A stretch of DNA of 64,000 nt from an uncultured Dysosmobacter sp. (GTDB lineage: Bacteria > Bacillota > Clostridia > Oscillospirales > Oscillospiraceae). How positions within the stretch are numbered: position 1 is the first letter of the stretch; the number at the start of each line of letters is the position of its first letter. Of this stretch, positions 49,288 to 57,244 are shown piece after piece. The stretch is from assembly GCA_934590165.1 (NCBI GenBank), contig CAKTOO010000001.1, forward strand, positions 124,001 to 188,000, given 5' to 3'. The notes beneath the pieces are model-generated. The model worked only from the letters and a program-made list of their open reading frames with translations. It did no database searches and had not been told where the DNA came from. Both the position numbers and the translations under genes were made by a program.

Positions 49288-49497
49288 TTAAGGGACAGGG
49301 TCATAGCCGCCTTTGTGAAACGGATTGCAGCGCAGGATGCGTTTGAACGCCAGCCAGCCGCCCTTGCAGGCGCCATATTTCTCAATGGCCTCCAGGGCAT
49401 ACTGGGAGCAGGTGGGGATATAATTGCAGCAGCGGGGACGATAGGGAGAAATGGCCTTTTGATAAAACCGGATGAGCAGCAGGAATAACCGCTTCAT
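49288..49497 (-). CDS. yidD: Membrane protein insertion efficiency factor YidD
   Basis: A 69-residue protein. RFYQKAISPYRPRCCNYIPTC and SQYALEAIEKYGACKGG are the family signature, with three conserved cysteines, followed by RILRCNPFHKGGYDPVP. I start it at ATG 49497, which overlaps the rnpA stop (ATGA), rather than an in-frame ATG at 49530 inside rnpA. It has an amphipathic N-terminal helix and is thought to assist YidC. Its position between rnpA and yidC is conserved across bacteria. Confidence 0.96.
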   Translation of the reverse strand: MKRLFLLLIRFYQKAISPYRPRCCNYIPTCSQYALEAIEKYGACKGGWLAFKRILRCNPFHKGGYDPVP

Positions 49498-49838
49498 GTC
49501 CTCTCTCCCAAAAGGTCCAGCTTCCGGCACAGGCGGAGAAACGTGTCGTTCAGTTCCTTCCAGCCGGCGCTTATGGTCCGGCTCCGGGCCACCAGAATGA
49601 TGTCATAGCCCTGCTTCAGCGCGCCGCCGTTCAGGCGGTACACCTCCCGCAGCCGCCGGCGGGCCCGGTTGCGCACCACGGCGTGGCCCAGCTTCACAGA
49701 CACGGTAATGCCCAGCCGGTTGTGGCCCAGCCGGTTTTTCCGGCAGTAGACCACCATGCAGCCGCTCACCGCGGAGGCGCCCTTCTGGTACAGCCGCCGG
49801 AACTCATAATTTTCTTTCAGCGTCACCGCTCGTTTCAT
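49494..49838 (-). CDS. rnpA: Ribonuclease P protein component
   Basis: A 114-residue basic protein, the protein subunit of RNase P that processes tRNA 5' ends. The central signature RNRARRRLREVYR (family RNRxKRxxRE) is present, preceded by LGITVSVKLGHAVV and an N-terminal VTLKENYEFRRLYQKG. GGCAGGAAATGAT precedes ATG 49838. yidD overlaps its end. rpmH lies 117 bases upstream with a hairpin in between. Confidence 0.96.
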   Translation of the reverse strand: MKRAVTLKENYEFRRLYQKGASAVSGCMVVYCRKNRLGHNRLGITVSVKLGHAVVRNRARRRLREVYRLNGGALKQGYDIILVARSRTISAGWKELNDTFLRLCRKLDLLGERT

Positions 49839-49875
49839 ATCATTTCCTGCCTTGCCATTTTACGGGAAAACTCTG

Positions 49876-49917
49876 ATAGGGACGGAGGAATCTCATGCAA
49901 TTCCCGCCGTCCCTAAG
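49876..49917 (-). promoter_or_regulatory. Hairpin between rpmH and rnpA, possible attenuator
   Basis: On the minus strand AGGGACGG and CCGTCCCT form the outer stem, with an inner GGGAAT/ATTCC-type stem, followed some bases later by TTTTCC. It could partly end rpmH transcripts, giving more L34 than RnpA. Confidence 0.5.
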
Positions 49918-49955
49918 ACGTCTTGTTCAAGTGTCTCCCGCGCGTTCCGTTTCGA

Positions 49956-50096
49956 TCAGTGGGTCAGACGGGCGCGGCCCTTGGCGCGGCGACGGGCCAG
50001 AACCTTGCGGCCGTCAGCGGTAGCCATTCTCTTGCGGAAGCCGTGGACCTTGGAGCGGTGCAGCTTCTTGGGCTGATAGGTACGTTTCGTTGCCAT
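49956..50096 (-). CDS. rpmH: 50S ribosomal protein L34
   Basis: A 46-residue, highly basic large-subunit protein. The sequence begins ATKRTYQPKKLHRSKVHGF and ends RKVLARRRAKGRARLTH, the canonical L34 pattern throughout. AGGAGGTGTCTCAAC places a strong ribosome site before ATG 50096. It is the first gene of the leftward origin operon and has a near-consensus promoter 120 bases upstream. rpmH-rnpA next to dnaA is the classic Firmicutes origin order. Confidence 0.98.
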   Translation of the reverse strand: MATKRTYQPKKLHRSKVHGFRKRMATADGRKVLARRRAKGRARLTH

Positions 50097-50214
50097 GTTG
50101 AGACACCTCCTGTCAGAATTCCGGTCACCCCTGGGGATGACACTTACTCGACGCCGCCCCGGAAAGGCCGACGCAGTAAACGAGTATCATAGCGCCATTC
50201 GCGGCGCACCGAAT

Positions 50215-50243
50215 AGTATACAGATTTTTTTTAAATGTGTCAA
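50215..50243 (-). promoter_or_regulatory. Strong sigmaA-type promoter of rpmH
   Basis: On the minus strand TTGACA (50238-50243) and TATACT (50215-50220) are 17 bases apart with an A-rich spacer. Confidence 0.9.
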
Positions 50244-50399
50244 TAAAAACTTGCAATTTCCAGAAAAAATCCGCATTTTTTCTATATTTAAAAACCTATT
50301 TCAAAATATGGTATTCCAACACGATAAAAAACTCTATATCTAGTCACACAAGTCACCATTCTTTTTTCAGATTTTTGGACTTTATTATTAGAATAAGTA
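50244..50399. other. AT-rich gene-free stretch upstream of dnaA
   Basis: The divergent rpmH-dnaA gap (380 bases) holds the two promoters and, between them, very AT-rich DNA (for example TCTATATTTAAAAACC). I see no exact DnaA box here. It may be the upstream part of a two-part origin. Confidence 0.4.
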
Positions 50400-50428
50400 T
50401 TGTCATGGATTCGTTTTTTTGCTATAAT
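50400..50428 (+). promoter_or_regulatory. SigmaA-type promoter of dnaA
   Basis: TTGTCA (50400-50405) and a perfect TATAAT (50423-50428) are 17 bases apart, leaving a 40-base leader. Confidence 0.85.
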
Positions 50429-50476
50429 AGTGCTGTATTATTTTGTCCATTTTTAACTAGAGAGAGGTGTTTCTTT

Positions 50477-51796
50477 TTGAATTCCGTCGCCGACGTGTGG
50501 GACAATGTTCTCTCCCAGTTGAAAGGAGAGCTCTCCGAGACCACCATCAACACCTGGTTCGACGAGCTGGAAGCCGTGGATATCCAGGGCAATACCTTTA
50601 TCCTCCACTGCTCCAATGATTTTAAAAAACGCTCCATCGAGACCTTGTTCATGAAAAACATCAAGGCCTCCCTGCGGGATATTTTCTCCATGGATTTTGA
50701 AGTCCGCATTCTGGACGATGTGGCTTACGCGGAGATGAACGGTACTACCAAAAAACAGAGTGACCGCTTTACCTCCGATGAATTTACCTTCGACACCTTC
50801 GTGGTGGGTCCCTCCAACAAGCTGGCCTACGCCGCCTCCGTGGCGGTAGCGGAGCACCCGGCCCAGAACTACAACCCCCTCCTGATCTATGGAGACTCCG
50901 GCCTTGGCAAGACCCACCTGATCTACGCCATCGCCAATGTCATCAAGAAAAATGATTCCCACGCCAAGATTGCTTACGTCAAGGGCGACGACCTGACCAA
51001 CGAGCTGGTGGCCGCCATCCAGGCCGGCCCCAACAAAACAGCCGAAATGCGGGAAAAATACCGTCAGGCGGATTTGCTGCTGGTGGATGACGTGCAGTTT
51101 ATCGCCGGCAAAAAACAGACACAGGAGGAATTTTTCCACACCTTCAATAACCTGTATGAATCCGGCCGCCAGATCGTATTGACCTCCGACCGTCCCCCCT
51201 CTGAGATGACCATGCTGGAGGACCGCCTGCGCACCCGGTTTGAGTGGGGCCTTTTGGTGGATGTGGCTCCGCCGGACTTTGAGACCCGCCTGGCCATCGT
51301 GAAAAACAAGGCCGCCCTGCTGGGACTGGAGCTGCCGGACAAGGTAGCTGTTTTCATTGCGGAGAACGTCACCGCCAACGTCCGCCAGTTGGAGGGCACC
51401 ATCAACAAGATCATGGCCTTTAAAGACCTGTTAGGCAACGAGGCCGATGAGGAGACCGTCACCCGGGCCATTCAGGATATGCTTAAGCGCAGCAACGAGT
51501 ATGTCCCCACCCCCGAGGCCATTCTGGAGTACATCAGCAAGTACTACAACCTGGAGGAGTCCATCATCCGGGGCCAGCAGCGGGTGCGGGACGCCGTGGC
51601 CGCCCGGCAGATCGCCATGTACCTTATCCGCAGTATGACGAACCTGAGCCTGGACGACATCGGCAAGCAGTTCGACAACCGGGACCACTCCACGGTGCTG
51701 TATTCCATCAAGCAGGTGGAAAAGCAGATGAAGAAGGACGCCGCCTTTGCCGAGACTGTGAAGGCCATTAAGACCAATATCAACTCCCGCCGGTAA
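50477..51796 (+). CDS. dnaA: Chromosomal replication initiator protein DnaA
   Basis: A 439-residue AAA+ initiator that binds DnaA boxes and melts the origin. Domain I (about 1-80, WDNVLSQLKGELSETTINTW) is followed by a short linker. The AAA+ domain has Walker A GDSGLGKTH (about 140-148), Walker B LLLVDDVQF and sensor segments (LTSDRPPSEM, RLRTRFEWGL). The C-terminal DNA-binding domain ends with the box-reading motif DDIGKQFDNRDHSTVLYSI. The start is TTG 50477 after GAGAGAGGTG; a longer upstream reading passes through the promoter and is not real. dnaN follows after 257 bases containing the putative origin. Confidence 0.98.
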   Translation: MNSVADVWDNVLSQLKGELSETTINTWFDELEAVDIQGNTFILHCSNDFKKRSIETLFMKNIKASLRDIFSMDFEVRILDDVAYAEMNGTTKKQSDRFTSDEFTFDTFVVGPSNKLAYAASVAVAEHPAQNYNPLLIYGDSGLGKTHLIYAIANVIKKNDSHAKIAYVKGDDLTNELVAAIQAGPNKTAEMREKYRQADLLLVDDVQFIAGKKQTQEEFFHTFNNLYESGRQIVLTSDRPPSEMTMLEDRLRTRFEWGLLVDVAPPDFETRLAIVKNKAALLGLELPDKVAVFIAENVTANVRQLEGTINKIMAFKDLLGNEADEETVTRAIQDMLKRSNEYVPTPEAILEYISKYYNLEESIIRGQQRVRDAVAARQIAMYLIRSMTNLSLDDIGKQFDNRDHSTVLYSIKQVEKQMKKDAAFAETVKAIKTNINSRR

Positions 51797-52053
51797 GGCG
51801 GTATTTTCTCCACTTCTTCTGTGGAAAAAGAAAAACTTCCCTGTGGAAACTTTTTTGGAAAAACAGGACGTTGAAAACGCGTGCAACTTTTCAACGCTCC
51901 ATGTGGACGGGCAAACCCTTGCGGTTTCTGCGTTTCCCACCCTTTTCCACAACTTTTCCTTCTACGGCTCCTTTTTACTAACAAAGATTGATTCTTTTCT
52001 TTTTAAAAAGACAGCCCGCGACCATTTATCCCAACTGAAAGGACGTGCCTCTC
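51797..52053. other. Putative replication origin (oriC) between dnaA and dnaN
   Basis: The gap carries DnaA-box-like 9-mers: TGTGGAAAA (51820-51828, reverse), TGTGGAAAC (51842-51850, reverse) and TTTTCCACA (51943-51951), plus the weaker TGTGGACGG near 51902. A T-rich, easily melted stretch follows at about 51951-52012. The dnaA-dnaN gap is the usual place for the unwinding part of Firmicutes origins. Boundaries are approximate. Confidence 0.75.
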
Positions 52054-53166
52054 ATGAAATTTTCCTGCGAAAAGACGCTGCTGCAAAGCGCCATCGCCGT
52101 CACCAGCCGCGCCGTCGCCCAGAAAAGCTCCATCCCCGCCCTGGAAGGACTGCTGCTCCACGCGGACCATCAGCTGACGGTCTCTGGCTACAACATGCAG
52201 ACCGGCATCCGCACCAAGGTCTCCGCCGATGTGCCCCAGGGCGGTGATATTGTGCTGAACGCCCGGCTTTTCGGCGACATCATCCGCCGTATGCCCGACG
52301 ATGTGGTGACGTTCACCTCTGATGAAAAGCAGGTGGTCCACCTCCACTGCGGCGACGCGGACTTTGATATCGTGGGTCTTTCCGCCGCGGACTATCCGGA
52401 TTTGCCAGAGGTGGAGGACGAATATGCCGTCTCCATCCAGCAAAAGGTCCTCCGCTCCATGATCGAGGAGACTGCCTTCGCCGTCTCCACCAATGAGAGC
52501 CGCCCTGTCCACACCGGCTCTCTGTTCGAGGTCACGGACAAGGGGCTTGCCATGGTGGCGGTGGACGGCTTCCGCCTGGCCATCCGCCGGGAGCCGTTGG
52601 AAAAAATCGAGGGAGGCGCCTTCTCCTTCGTGGCTCCCGGTTCCGCTCTGAACGAGGTGAAGGGCATCTGCGCCGACACGGAGGATCTGGCCTCCGTCAC
52701 CCTGGGCAAGCGGCACATTTTGTTTGAGGTGGGCGACACGGAGCTTATTTGCCGCCGGCTGGAGGGTGAGTTCCTGGACTACAAGAACGCCATTCCCCGG
52801 AAAAACCCCATTTCCGTCATCGCGGACACCAAGGCTCTCATTGAGAGCATCGACCGCGTGTCCGTGGTCATCTCCGACAAGCTGAAAAGCCCTGTCCGCT
52901 GCCTGTTTGACCATGACAAGGTGTTCCTCTCCGCCAAGACCGGCAACGGCGAGGCCAAGGACGTCTGCCGCATCTCCGGCGACGGCGGCGGTCTGGAGAT
53001 CGGCTTCAACAACCGCTATTTAATGGAGGCTTTGCGGTACGCCCCCGCCGATACCGTGAAAATCGAGCTGAACACCGGCGTCTCCCCCGCCATCATCGTC
53101 CCCGTGGACGGCGAGGAGAATTTCCTCTACATGGTGCTGCCGGTGCGGTTGAAGTCCGCGGATTGA
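52054..53166 (+). CDS. dnaN: DNA polymerase III beta subunit (sliding clamp)
   Basis: A 370-residue clamp that tethers replicative polymerase to DNA. The three-fold repeated clamp domains span the whole length; the start KFSCEKTLLQSAIAVTSRAV and the C-terminal IIVPVDGEENFLYMVLPVRL match the family closely (usual end M-P-M-R-L, here L-P-V-R-L). I use ATG 52054; an in-frame GTG 9 bases earlier lies too close to the AAAGGAC ribosome site. It follows dnaA across the putative origin and precedes yaaA, the standard Firmicutes order. Confidence 0.97.
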   Translation: MKFSCEKTLLQSAIAVTSRAVAQKSSIPALEGLLLHADHQLTVSGYNMQTGIRTKVSADVPQGGDIVLNARLFGDIIRRMPDDVVTFTSDEKQVVHLHCGDADFDIVGLSAADYPDLPEVEDEYAVSIQQKVLRSMIEETAFAVSTNESRPVHTGSLFEVTDKGLAMVAVDGFRLAIRREPLEKIEGGAFSFVAPGSALNEVKGICADTEDLASVTLGKRHILFEVGDTELICRRLEGEFLDYKNAIPRKNPISVIADTKALIESIDRVSVVISDKLKSPVRCLFDHDKVFLSAKTGNGEAKDVCRISGDGGGLEIGFNNRYLMEALRYAPADTVKIELNTGVSPAIIVPVDGEENFLYMVLPVRLKSAD

Positions 53167-53193
53167 TAAAATTTGTAAAAAGTCAGGAACGCT

Positions 53194-53409
53194 ATGAAAA
53201 CCATTATCATTACAACGGAATATATCAAGCTCCAAGACCTTTTGAAATTTGCCAACCTGGTGGAAACCGGCGGCGAGGCCAAGGAGCGCATCCAGGCCGG
53301 CGAGGTCACGGTAAACGGGGAGGTCTGCACCATGCGGGGCAAGAAAATACGACCCGGCGACGACGTGGCCTTCCAGGGACAGCACTACACGGCGGCCTAT
53401 GCGGATTGA
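53194..53409 (+). CDS. yaaA: S4-domain RNA-binding protein YaaA (RlbA-like)
   Basis: A 71-residue protein made almost entirely of an S4 RNA-binding domain: IKLQDLLKFANLVETGGEAK, then IQAGEVTVNGEVCTMRGKKI and RPGDDV. In B. subtilis YaaA lies in the same place between dnaN and recF and is linked to ribosome assembly. The exact RNA target here is unknown. It overlaps the start of recF by 11 bases, so translation of the two is likely coupled. Confidence 0.93.
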   Translation: MKTIIITTEYIKLQDLLKFANLVETGGEAKERIQAGEVTVNGEVCTMRGKKIRPGDDVAFQGQHYTAAYAD

Positions 53410-54502
53410 CGGGCTGACGCTCCAGTCCTTCCGGAATTATGGAAACCAGTCGGCGGATTTCGACCCTCGGTGCAACGTCATTTTCGGCGAGAACGCCCAG
53501 GGCAAGACCAACCTGCTGGAGGCGCTGGTCTACCTTTCCTGCGGCAAGTCTCCCCGGGCCAGAACAGACCGGGAAATGATCGGCTTTGACGCACCCTCCG
53601 CCCGGATAGAGGCAAAAATTTTTGCCAGAGACCGGGATTTTCGGGTCCGGGTGGATCTGTTTCGGGACCGGCGGCGGAAAATGTCCGTTAACCAGGTGCC
53701 GGCGAAAAACAGCGCGGAGCTGAGCCAGGTGTACAACACCGTCTTCTTCTGCCCTGATGACCTGTATCTCATCCGGGAGGGTGCCGCTGCGAGGCGGAGG
53801 TTTATGGATAATGCGTTATGTCAACTTCGTCCCCGGTATGCCGCCGCCCTTTCCGCCTATAACCGGGCCTATGACCACAAGACCCGCATCCTGCGGGACA
53901 GCGAGGAGCGGCCGGATCTGCTGGCGGCTCTGCCGGATTTCAATGAGCAGCTGGTGCGATACGGCGCCGTGCTGGTCCACTACCGCAGCCAGTTCACGGC
54001 GCGGCTGAACGAGTACGCCGCCATGCATCACCGGGAGTGCTCCGGCGGCCGGGAGACGCTGGAGGTCCGGTATCAGACGGTGTTTTCCATTACGGACCCG
54101 TCGGCGGAGGTGTCCGTTCTCACGGAGCAGCTGCGCCGCCACATGGAAGAACACCAGACGGCGGAGCGGGCTTCCCGCCTGTGCTTGTCCGGCCCTCACA
54201 AGGACGACCTGCTGGTCACCATCGACGGCCGGGACGCCAAAAGCTACGCCTCCCAGGGCCAGACCCGGACGGCGGCCCTTTCCATGAAGCTGGCGGAGCG
54301 GGAAATCTACAAAAACGCCACCGGGGAATATCCGGTGCTGCTGTTGGATGATGTGCTCAGCGAGCTGGACCCAAAGCGCCAGGAATTCGTGCTGAACCGC
54401 ATCGCCGGCGGACAGGTCTTCATCACCTGCTGCGAGGATGACCGTCTGCCGCAGATGCTGGGCGGCCGGGTGTTTCACGTGGAACAGGGTGTGATCGTGT
54501 AA
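53399..54502 (+). CDS. recF: DNA replication and repair protein RecF
   Basis: A 367-residue SMC-like ATPase that helps load RecA at gaps. Features are the start LTLQSFRNYGNQSADFDPRC, Walker A GENAQGKTNLLEAL (about 35-48), the central coiled-coil/arm region (about 130-230), the signature YASQGQTRTAALSMKLAE (about 293-310) and Walker B PVLLLDDVLSELD. The start ATG 53399 lies inside the end of yaaA. An exact parS sequence is embedded in its last codons (54471-54486), where it is read as part of RVFHVEQG. Confidence 0.96.
   Translation: MRIDGLTLQSFRNYGNQSADFDPRCNVIFGENAQGKTNLLEALVYLSCGKSPRARTDREMIGFDAPSARIEAKIFARDRDFRVRVDLFRDRRRKMSVNQVPAKNSAELSQVYNTVFFCPDDLYLIREGAAARRRFMDNALCQLRPRYAAALSAYNRAYDHKTRILRDSEERPDLLAALPDFNEQLVRYGAVLVHYRSQFTARLNEYAAMHHRECSGGRETLEVRYQTVFSITDPSAEVSVLTEQLRRHMEEHQTAERASRLCLSGPHKDDLLVTIDGRDAKSYASQGQTRTAALSMKLAEREIYKNATGEYPVLLLDDVLSELDPKRQEFVLNRIAGGQVFITCCEDDRLPQMLGGRVFHVEQGVIV
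54471..54486. other. parS centromere site 3, inside recF
   Basis: TGTTTCACGTGGAACA is the reverse complement of TGTTCCACGTGAAACA, the B. subtilis parS consensus. It lies 2.5 kb from the putative origin. Confidence 0.92.
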
Positions 54503-54539
54503 AAATGCCCGACTCGTTGGAAATATAAGGAGAAAAAGG

Positions 54540-54863
54540 ATGTTCCATGTTTTTCTGGCTCTTCCCGCCCTGGCGGCCTTGGGCGCTCTGGCGGGTGTTG
54601 TGTTGGGCCTTATGGGTGTTTTGCTGGCCATCGCCTTTTTCGGTCAGCTGCTTTTATGCCTCCTGTGTAAAACGGTCCGGTGGCTTTTGTGGCTGCCGGC
54701 GCTTCTGGGTGTGTTGGGACTTGTCCTGTGCCTTTTGGCGGGACTGCCCTTGTCCGCGGGAGTGATCCTCCTGTTCTGGAGCGTTTACGAGGTCCTGACC
54801 CTGTGCGGCTGGGCGGTCTCCAAGCTTTTGAAAGGGCTGTGGCGCCTGGTACGCGGAGTGTGA
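54540..54863 (+). CDS. Small hydrophobic membrane protein between recF and remB
   Basis: A 107-residue protein that is nearly all membrane: about three hydrophobic segments (LALPALAALGALAGVVLGLM, VRWLLWLPALLGVLGLVLC and LPLSAGVILLFWSVYEVL) and a basic C-terminus (KLLKGLWRLVRGV). AAGGAGAAAAAGG precedes ATG 54540. It lies in the origin operon in a spot where most Firmicutes have nothing between recF and remB/gyrB. I do not recognise it; similar unnamed proteins occur in Clostridia. The reading frame could be a GC-rich artefact, but the ribosome site and clean hydrophobic pattern argue for a real gene. Confidence 0.65.
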   Translation: MFHVFLALPALAALGALAGVVLGLMGVLLAIAFFGQLLLCLLCKTVRWLLWLPALLGVLGLVLCLLAGLPLSAGVILLFWSVYEVLTLCGWAVSKLLKGLWRLVRGV

Positions 54864-54912
54864 AAAGCCTGTATGTCATTTGAAAATCCTGTGTGCATCA
54901 AAGGAGCCAAAT

Positions 54913-55179
54913 ATGTATCTTCACTTAGGCCAAAACGAGATCGTCTCCGACCACCGCATCATCGGCATTTTTGACCTGGACAAGTGCAGCTACGGCAAGC
55001 GCACCCGGGAGTATCTGGCCGCGGCGGAGCAGGAGGGCGTGGTGCTGGATGTGTCCGGCGACCTGCCCAAGTCCTTCGTGGTTTGCGACCACCCCTACCA
55101 TCCTCAAATCGTATATCTGAGCCAGCTGGCTCCCCCCACCCTGAAAAACCGGGCGGAGAGCCGGAAGCTGGAATTTTAA
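54913..55179 (+). CDS. remB: Extracellular-matrix regulator RemB-like (DUF370)
   Basis: An 88-residue DUF370 protein. MYLHLGQNEIVSDHRIIGIF and DLDKCSYGKRTREYL are typical, followed by PKSFVVCDHPYHPQIVYLSQ. In B. subtilis RemB (YaaB) lies between recF and gyrB as here and acts in biofilm-matrix gene control with RemA. AAAGGAGCCAAAT precedes ATG 54913; an in-frame upstream reading (from 54880) has no ribosome site. A GC-rich hairpin (GGGCCGGAA/TTCCGGCCC) lies between its end and gyrB. Confidence 0.9.
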   Translation: MYLHLGQNEIVSDHRIIGIFDLDKCSYGKRTREYLAAAEQEGVVLDVSGDLPKSFVVCDHPYHPQIVYLSQLAPPTLKNRAESRKLEF

Positions 55180-55204
55180 CAAACAGTTCGAGGTAAGGAG
55201 AAAC

Positions 55205-55243
55205 GGGCCGGAAATCGGTTCCGGCCCGGCTCTTCTTGCCTTG
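55205..55243 (+). terminator. Weak terminator or attenuator between remB and gyrB
   Basis: GGGCCGGAA and TTCCGGCCC form a 9-bp stem with an ATCGG loop, followed by GGCTCTTCTTGCC, which is only moderately T-rich. Partial termination is plausible. Confidence 0.45.
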
Positions 55244-55279
55244 TATGAGGAAAACGACCCCCTTGAAAGGAGAAACCAC

Positions 55280-57229
55280 ATGGCAGAAAACGAGATTTTA
55301 AATTCCACCGCCGTGGATACGGCCAATGAGTACGATGCCTCCGAGATCCAGGTTCTGGAGGGTTTGGAGGCTGTCCGGAAGCGGCCCGGCATGTATATCG
55401 GCTCCACATCCACCTCCGGTCTCCACCATCTGGTGTATGAGATCGTGGACAACGCCATCGATGAGGCCTTGGCCGGCTACTGCACGGACATCCTGGTGCG
55501 GATCAACGAGGACAATACCATCACCGTGGTGGACAACGGCCGCGGTATTCCCGTGGACATCCAGGCTCAGACGGGCAAGCCCGCCCTGGAGGTGGTATAT
55601 ACCGTTCTACACGCCGGCGGCAAATTCGGCGGCGGCGGCTACAAGGTCTCCGGCGGTCTCCACGGCGTGGGTGCTTCCGTGGTGAATGCTCTCAGTGAAT
55701 GGCTGACGGTCCAGGTCCACCGGGGCGGCAAGGTCTACGAGATGAAGTTCTCCCGTGGACATGTGACGGAGGAGATGACTGTTGTCGGCACTACGGACCA
55801 TACCGGCACCACCGTTACATTTAAGCCGGACCCGGAAATGTTTGAGGACACCGTCTACAATTACGATACCCTCCACACCCGCATGCGGGAGGAAGCTTTC
55901 CTGAACGCGGGCCTGCGCATCCGCACCGTGGATAAAAGACCCGGCCAGGAGCAGGAAGACAACATGTGCTACGAGGGCGGCATCCGGGAGTTTGTCACCT
56001 GGCTCAACAAGAGCAAGGACGCCCTGCACCCCAGCGTTATCTACATGGCCGGCCAGAAGGACGACTCTGTGGCGGAGGTTGCCCTCCAGTATAACGACGG
56101 CTATAACGAGACTATTTTGTCCTTCGCCAACAACGTCCACACCCCCGAGGGCGGTATGCATGAGGAGGGCTTCAAGCGGGCATTAACCTCCGTGCTCAAC
56201 GCCTATGGCCGCAAGATCAAAATGCTCAAGGAAGACGAGAAGGTCTCCGGTGAGGACTGCCGGGAGGGCCTCACTTGCGTCATTTCCGTGAAGTTGACAG
56301 AGGCCCAGTTCGAGGGCCAGACCAAGGCCAAGCTGGGCAACAGCGAAATTCGGACCCTGGTAAACAACATCGTCTCCGACAAGCTGGAGATTTTCCTGGA
56401 GGAGAACCCCCAGGTGGGCCGTATGATCCTGGACAAGGCCCTCACCGCCAATCGTGCCCGGGAGGCGGCCAAGAAAGCCCGGGAATCCATCCGCCGCAAG
56501 ACGGCTCTCGGCGGCGCCGCCATGCCCGACAAGCTGCGGGACTGCAATGAGAATAACCCCGAGCTGACGGAAATCTACATCGTCGAGGGTGACTCCGCAG
56601 GCGGCTCCGCCACCCAGGGCCGGGACTCCCGGTTCCAGGCCATCCTGCCTCTTTGGGGCAAGATGCTGAACGTGGAGAAGGCCCGGGCGGACAAGGTGTA
56701 CGGCAACGACAAGCTCCAGCCGGTCATTACGGCCCTGGGCGCCGGCATCGGCGATGAGTTCGACCCCGCTAAGCTCCGCTATCACAAGGTCATCATCATG
56801 GCCGATGCCGATGTGGACGGCTCCCACATCCGCACCCTGCTTTTGACCTTCTTCTTCCGCTTCATGCGGCCCCTCATTGAGCAGGGGTATGTCTACTCCG
56901 CCGTGCCGCCCCTGTATAAGCTGACCAGGGGTAAGACCACCCGTGTGGCCTTCTCCGACGAGGAGCGGGACGCCATCTCCGCGGAGCTTCGCGGCGGCAA
57001 CCCCAATGTGAAGGTGGATATCAGCCGCTTCAAGGGCCTGGGCGAGATGAACCCCCACGAGTTGTGGGAGACCACCATGGACCCGGAGAAGCGGACGCTG
57101 CGCCGCATCACCCTGGACGATGCCGTGAAGGCCGACGAGACCTTTACAATTTTGATGGGCGAAAAGGTGGAGCCCAGAAAAGAATTTATCGAGAAAAACG
57201 CCCGCTACGCGGTGAATCTGGATTATTAA
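55280..57229 (+). CDS. gyrB: DNA gyrase subunit B
   Basis: A 649-residue ATPase subunit of the type II topoisomerase that introduces negative supercoils. GHKL ATPase motifs are LEGLEAVRKRPGMYIGS, YEIVDNAIDEAL, VVDNGRGIPVD and the glycine-rich GGGYKVSGGLHGVGASVV. The transducer domain follows (about 230-400). The TOPRIM domain has EGDSAGGSA (about 435-443) and metal-binding DADVDGSHIRTLL (about 508). The C-terminus has PHELWETTMDPEKRTL. ATG 55280 follows GAAAGGAG. gyrA follows 15 bases later. Confidence 0.98.
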   Translation: MAENEILNSTAVDTANEYDASEIQVLEGLEAVRKRPGMYIGSTSTSGLHHLVYEIVDNAIDEALAGYCTDILVRINEDNTITVVDNGRGIPVDIQAQTGKPALEVVYTVLHAGGKFGGGGYKVSGGLHGVGASVVNALSEWLTVQVHRGGKVYEMKFSRGHVTEEMTVVGTTDHTGTTVTFKPDPEMFEDTVYNYDTLHTRMREEAFLNAGLRIRTVDKRPGQEQEDNMCYEGGIREFVTWLNKSKDALHPSVIYMAGQKDDSVAEVALQYNDGYNETILSFANNVHTPEGGMHEEGFKRALTSVLNAYGRKIKMLKEDEKVSGEDCREGLTCVISVKLTEAQFEGQTKAKLGNSEIRTLVNNIVSDKLEIFLEENPQVGRMILDKALTANRAREAAKKARESIRRKTALGGAAMPDKLRDCNENNPELTEIYIVEGDSAGGSATQGRDSRFQAILPLWGKMLNVEKARADKVYGNDKLQPVITALGAGIGDEFDPAKLRYHKVIIMADADVDGSHIRTLLLTFFFRFMRPLIEQGYVYSAVPPLYKLTRGKTTRVAFSDEERDAISAELRGGNPNVKVDISRFKGLGEMNPHELWETTMDPEKRTLRRITLDDAVKADETFTILMGEKVEPRKEFIEKNARYAVNLDY

Positions 57230-57244
57230 AGGAGGGATACCGAC

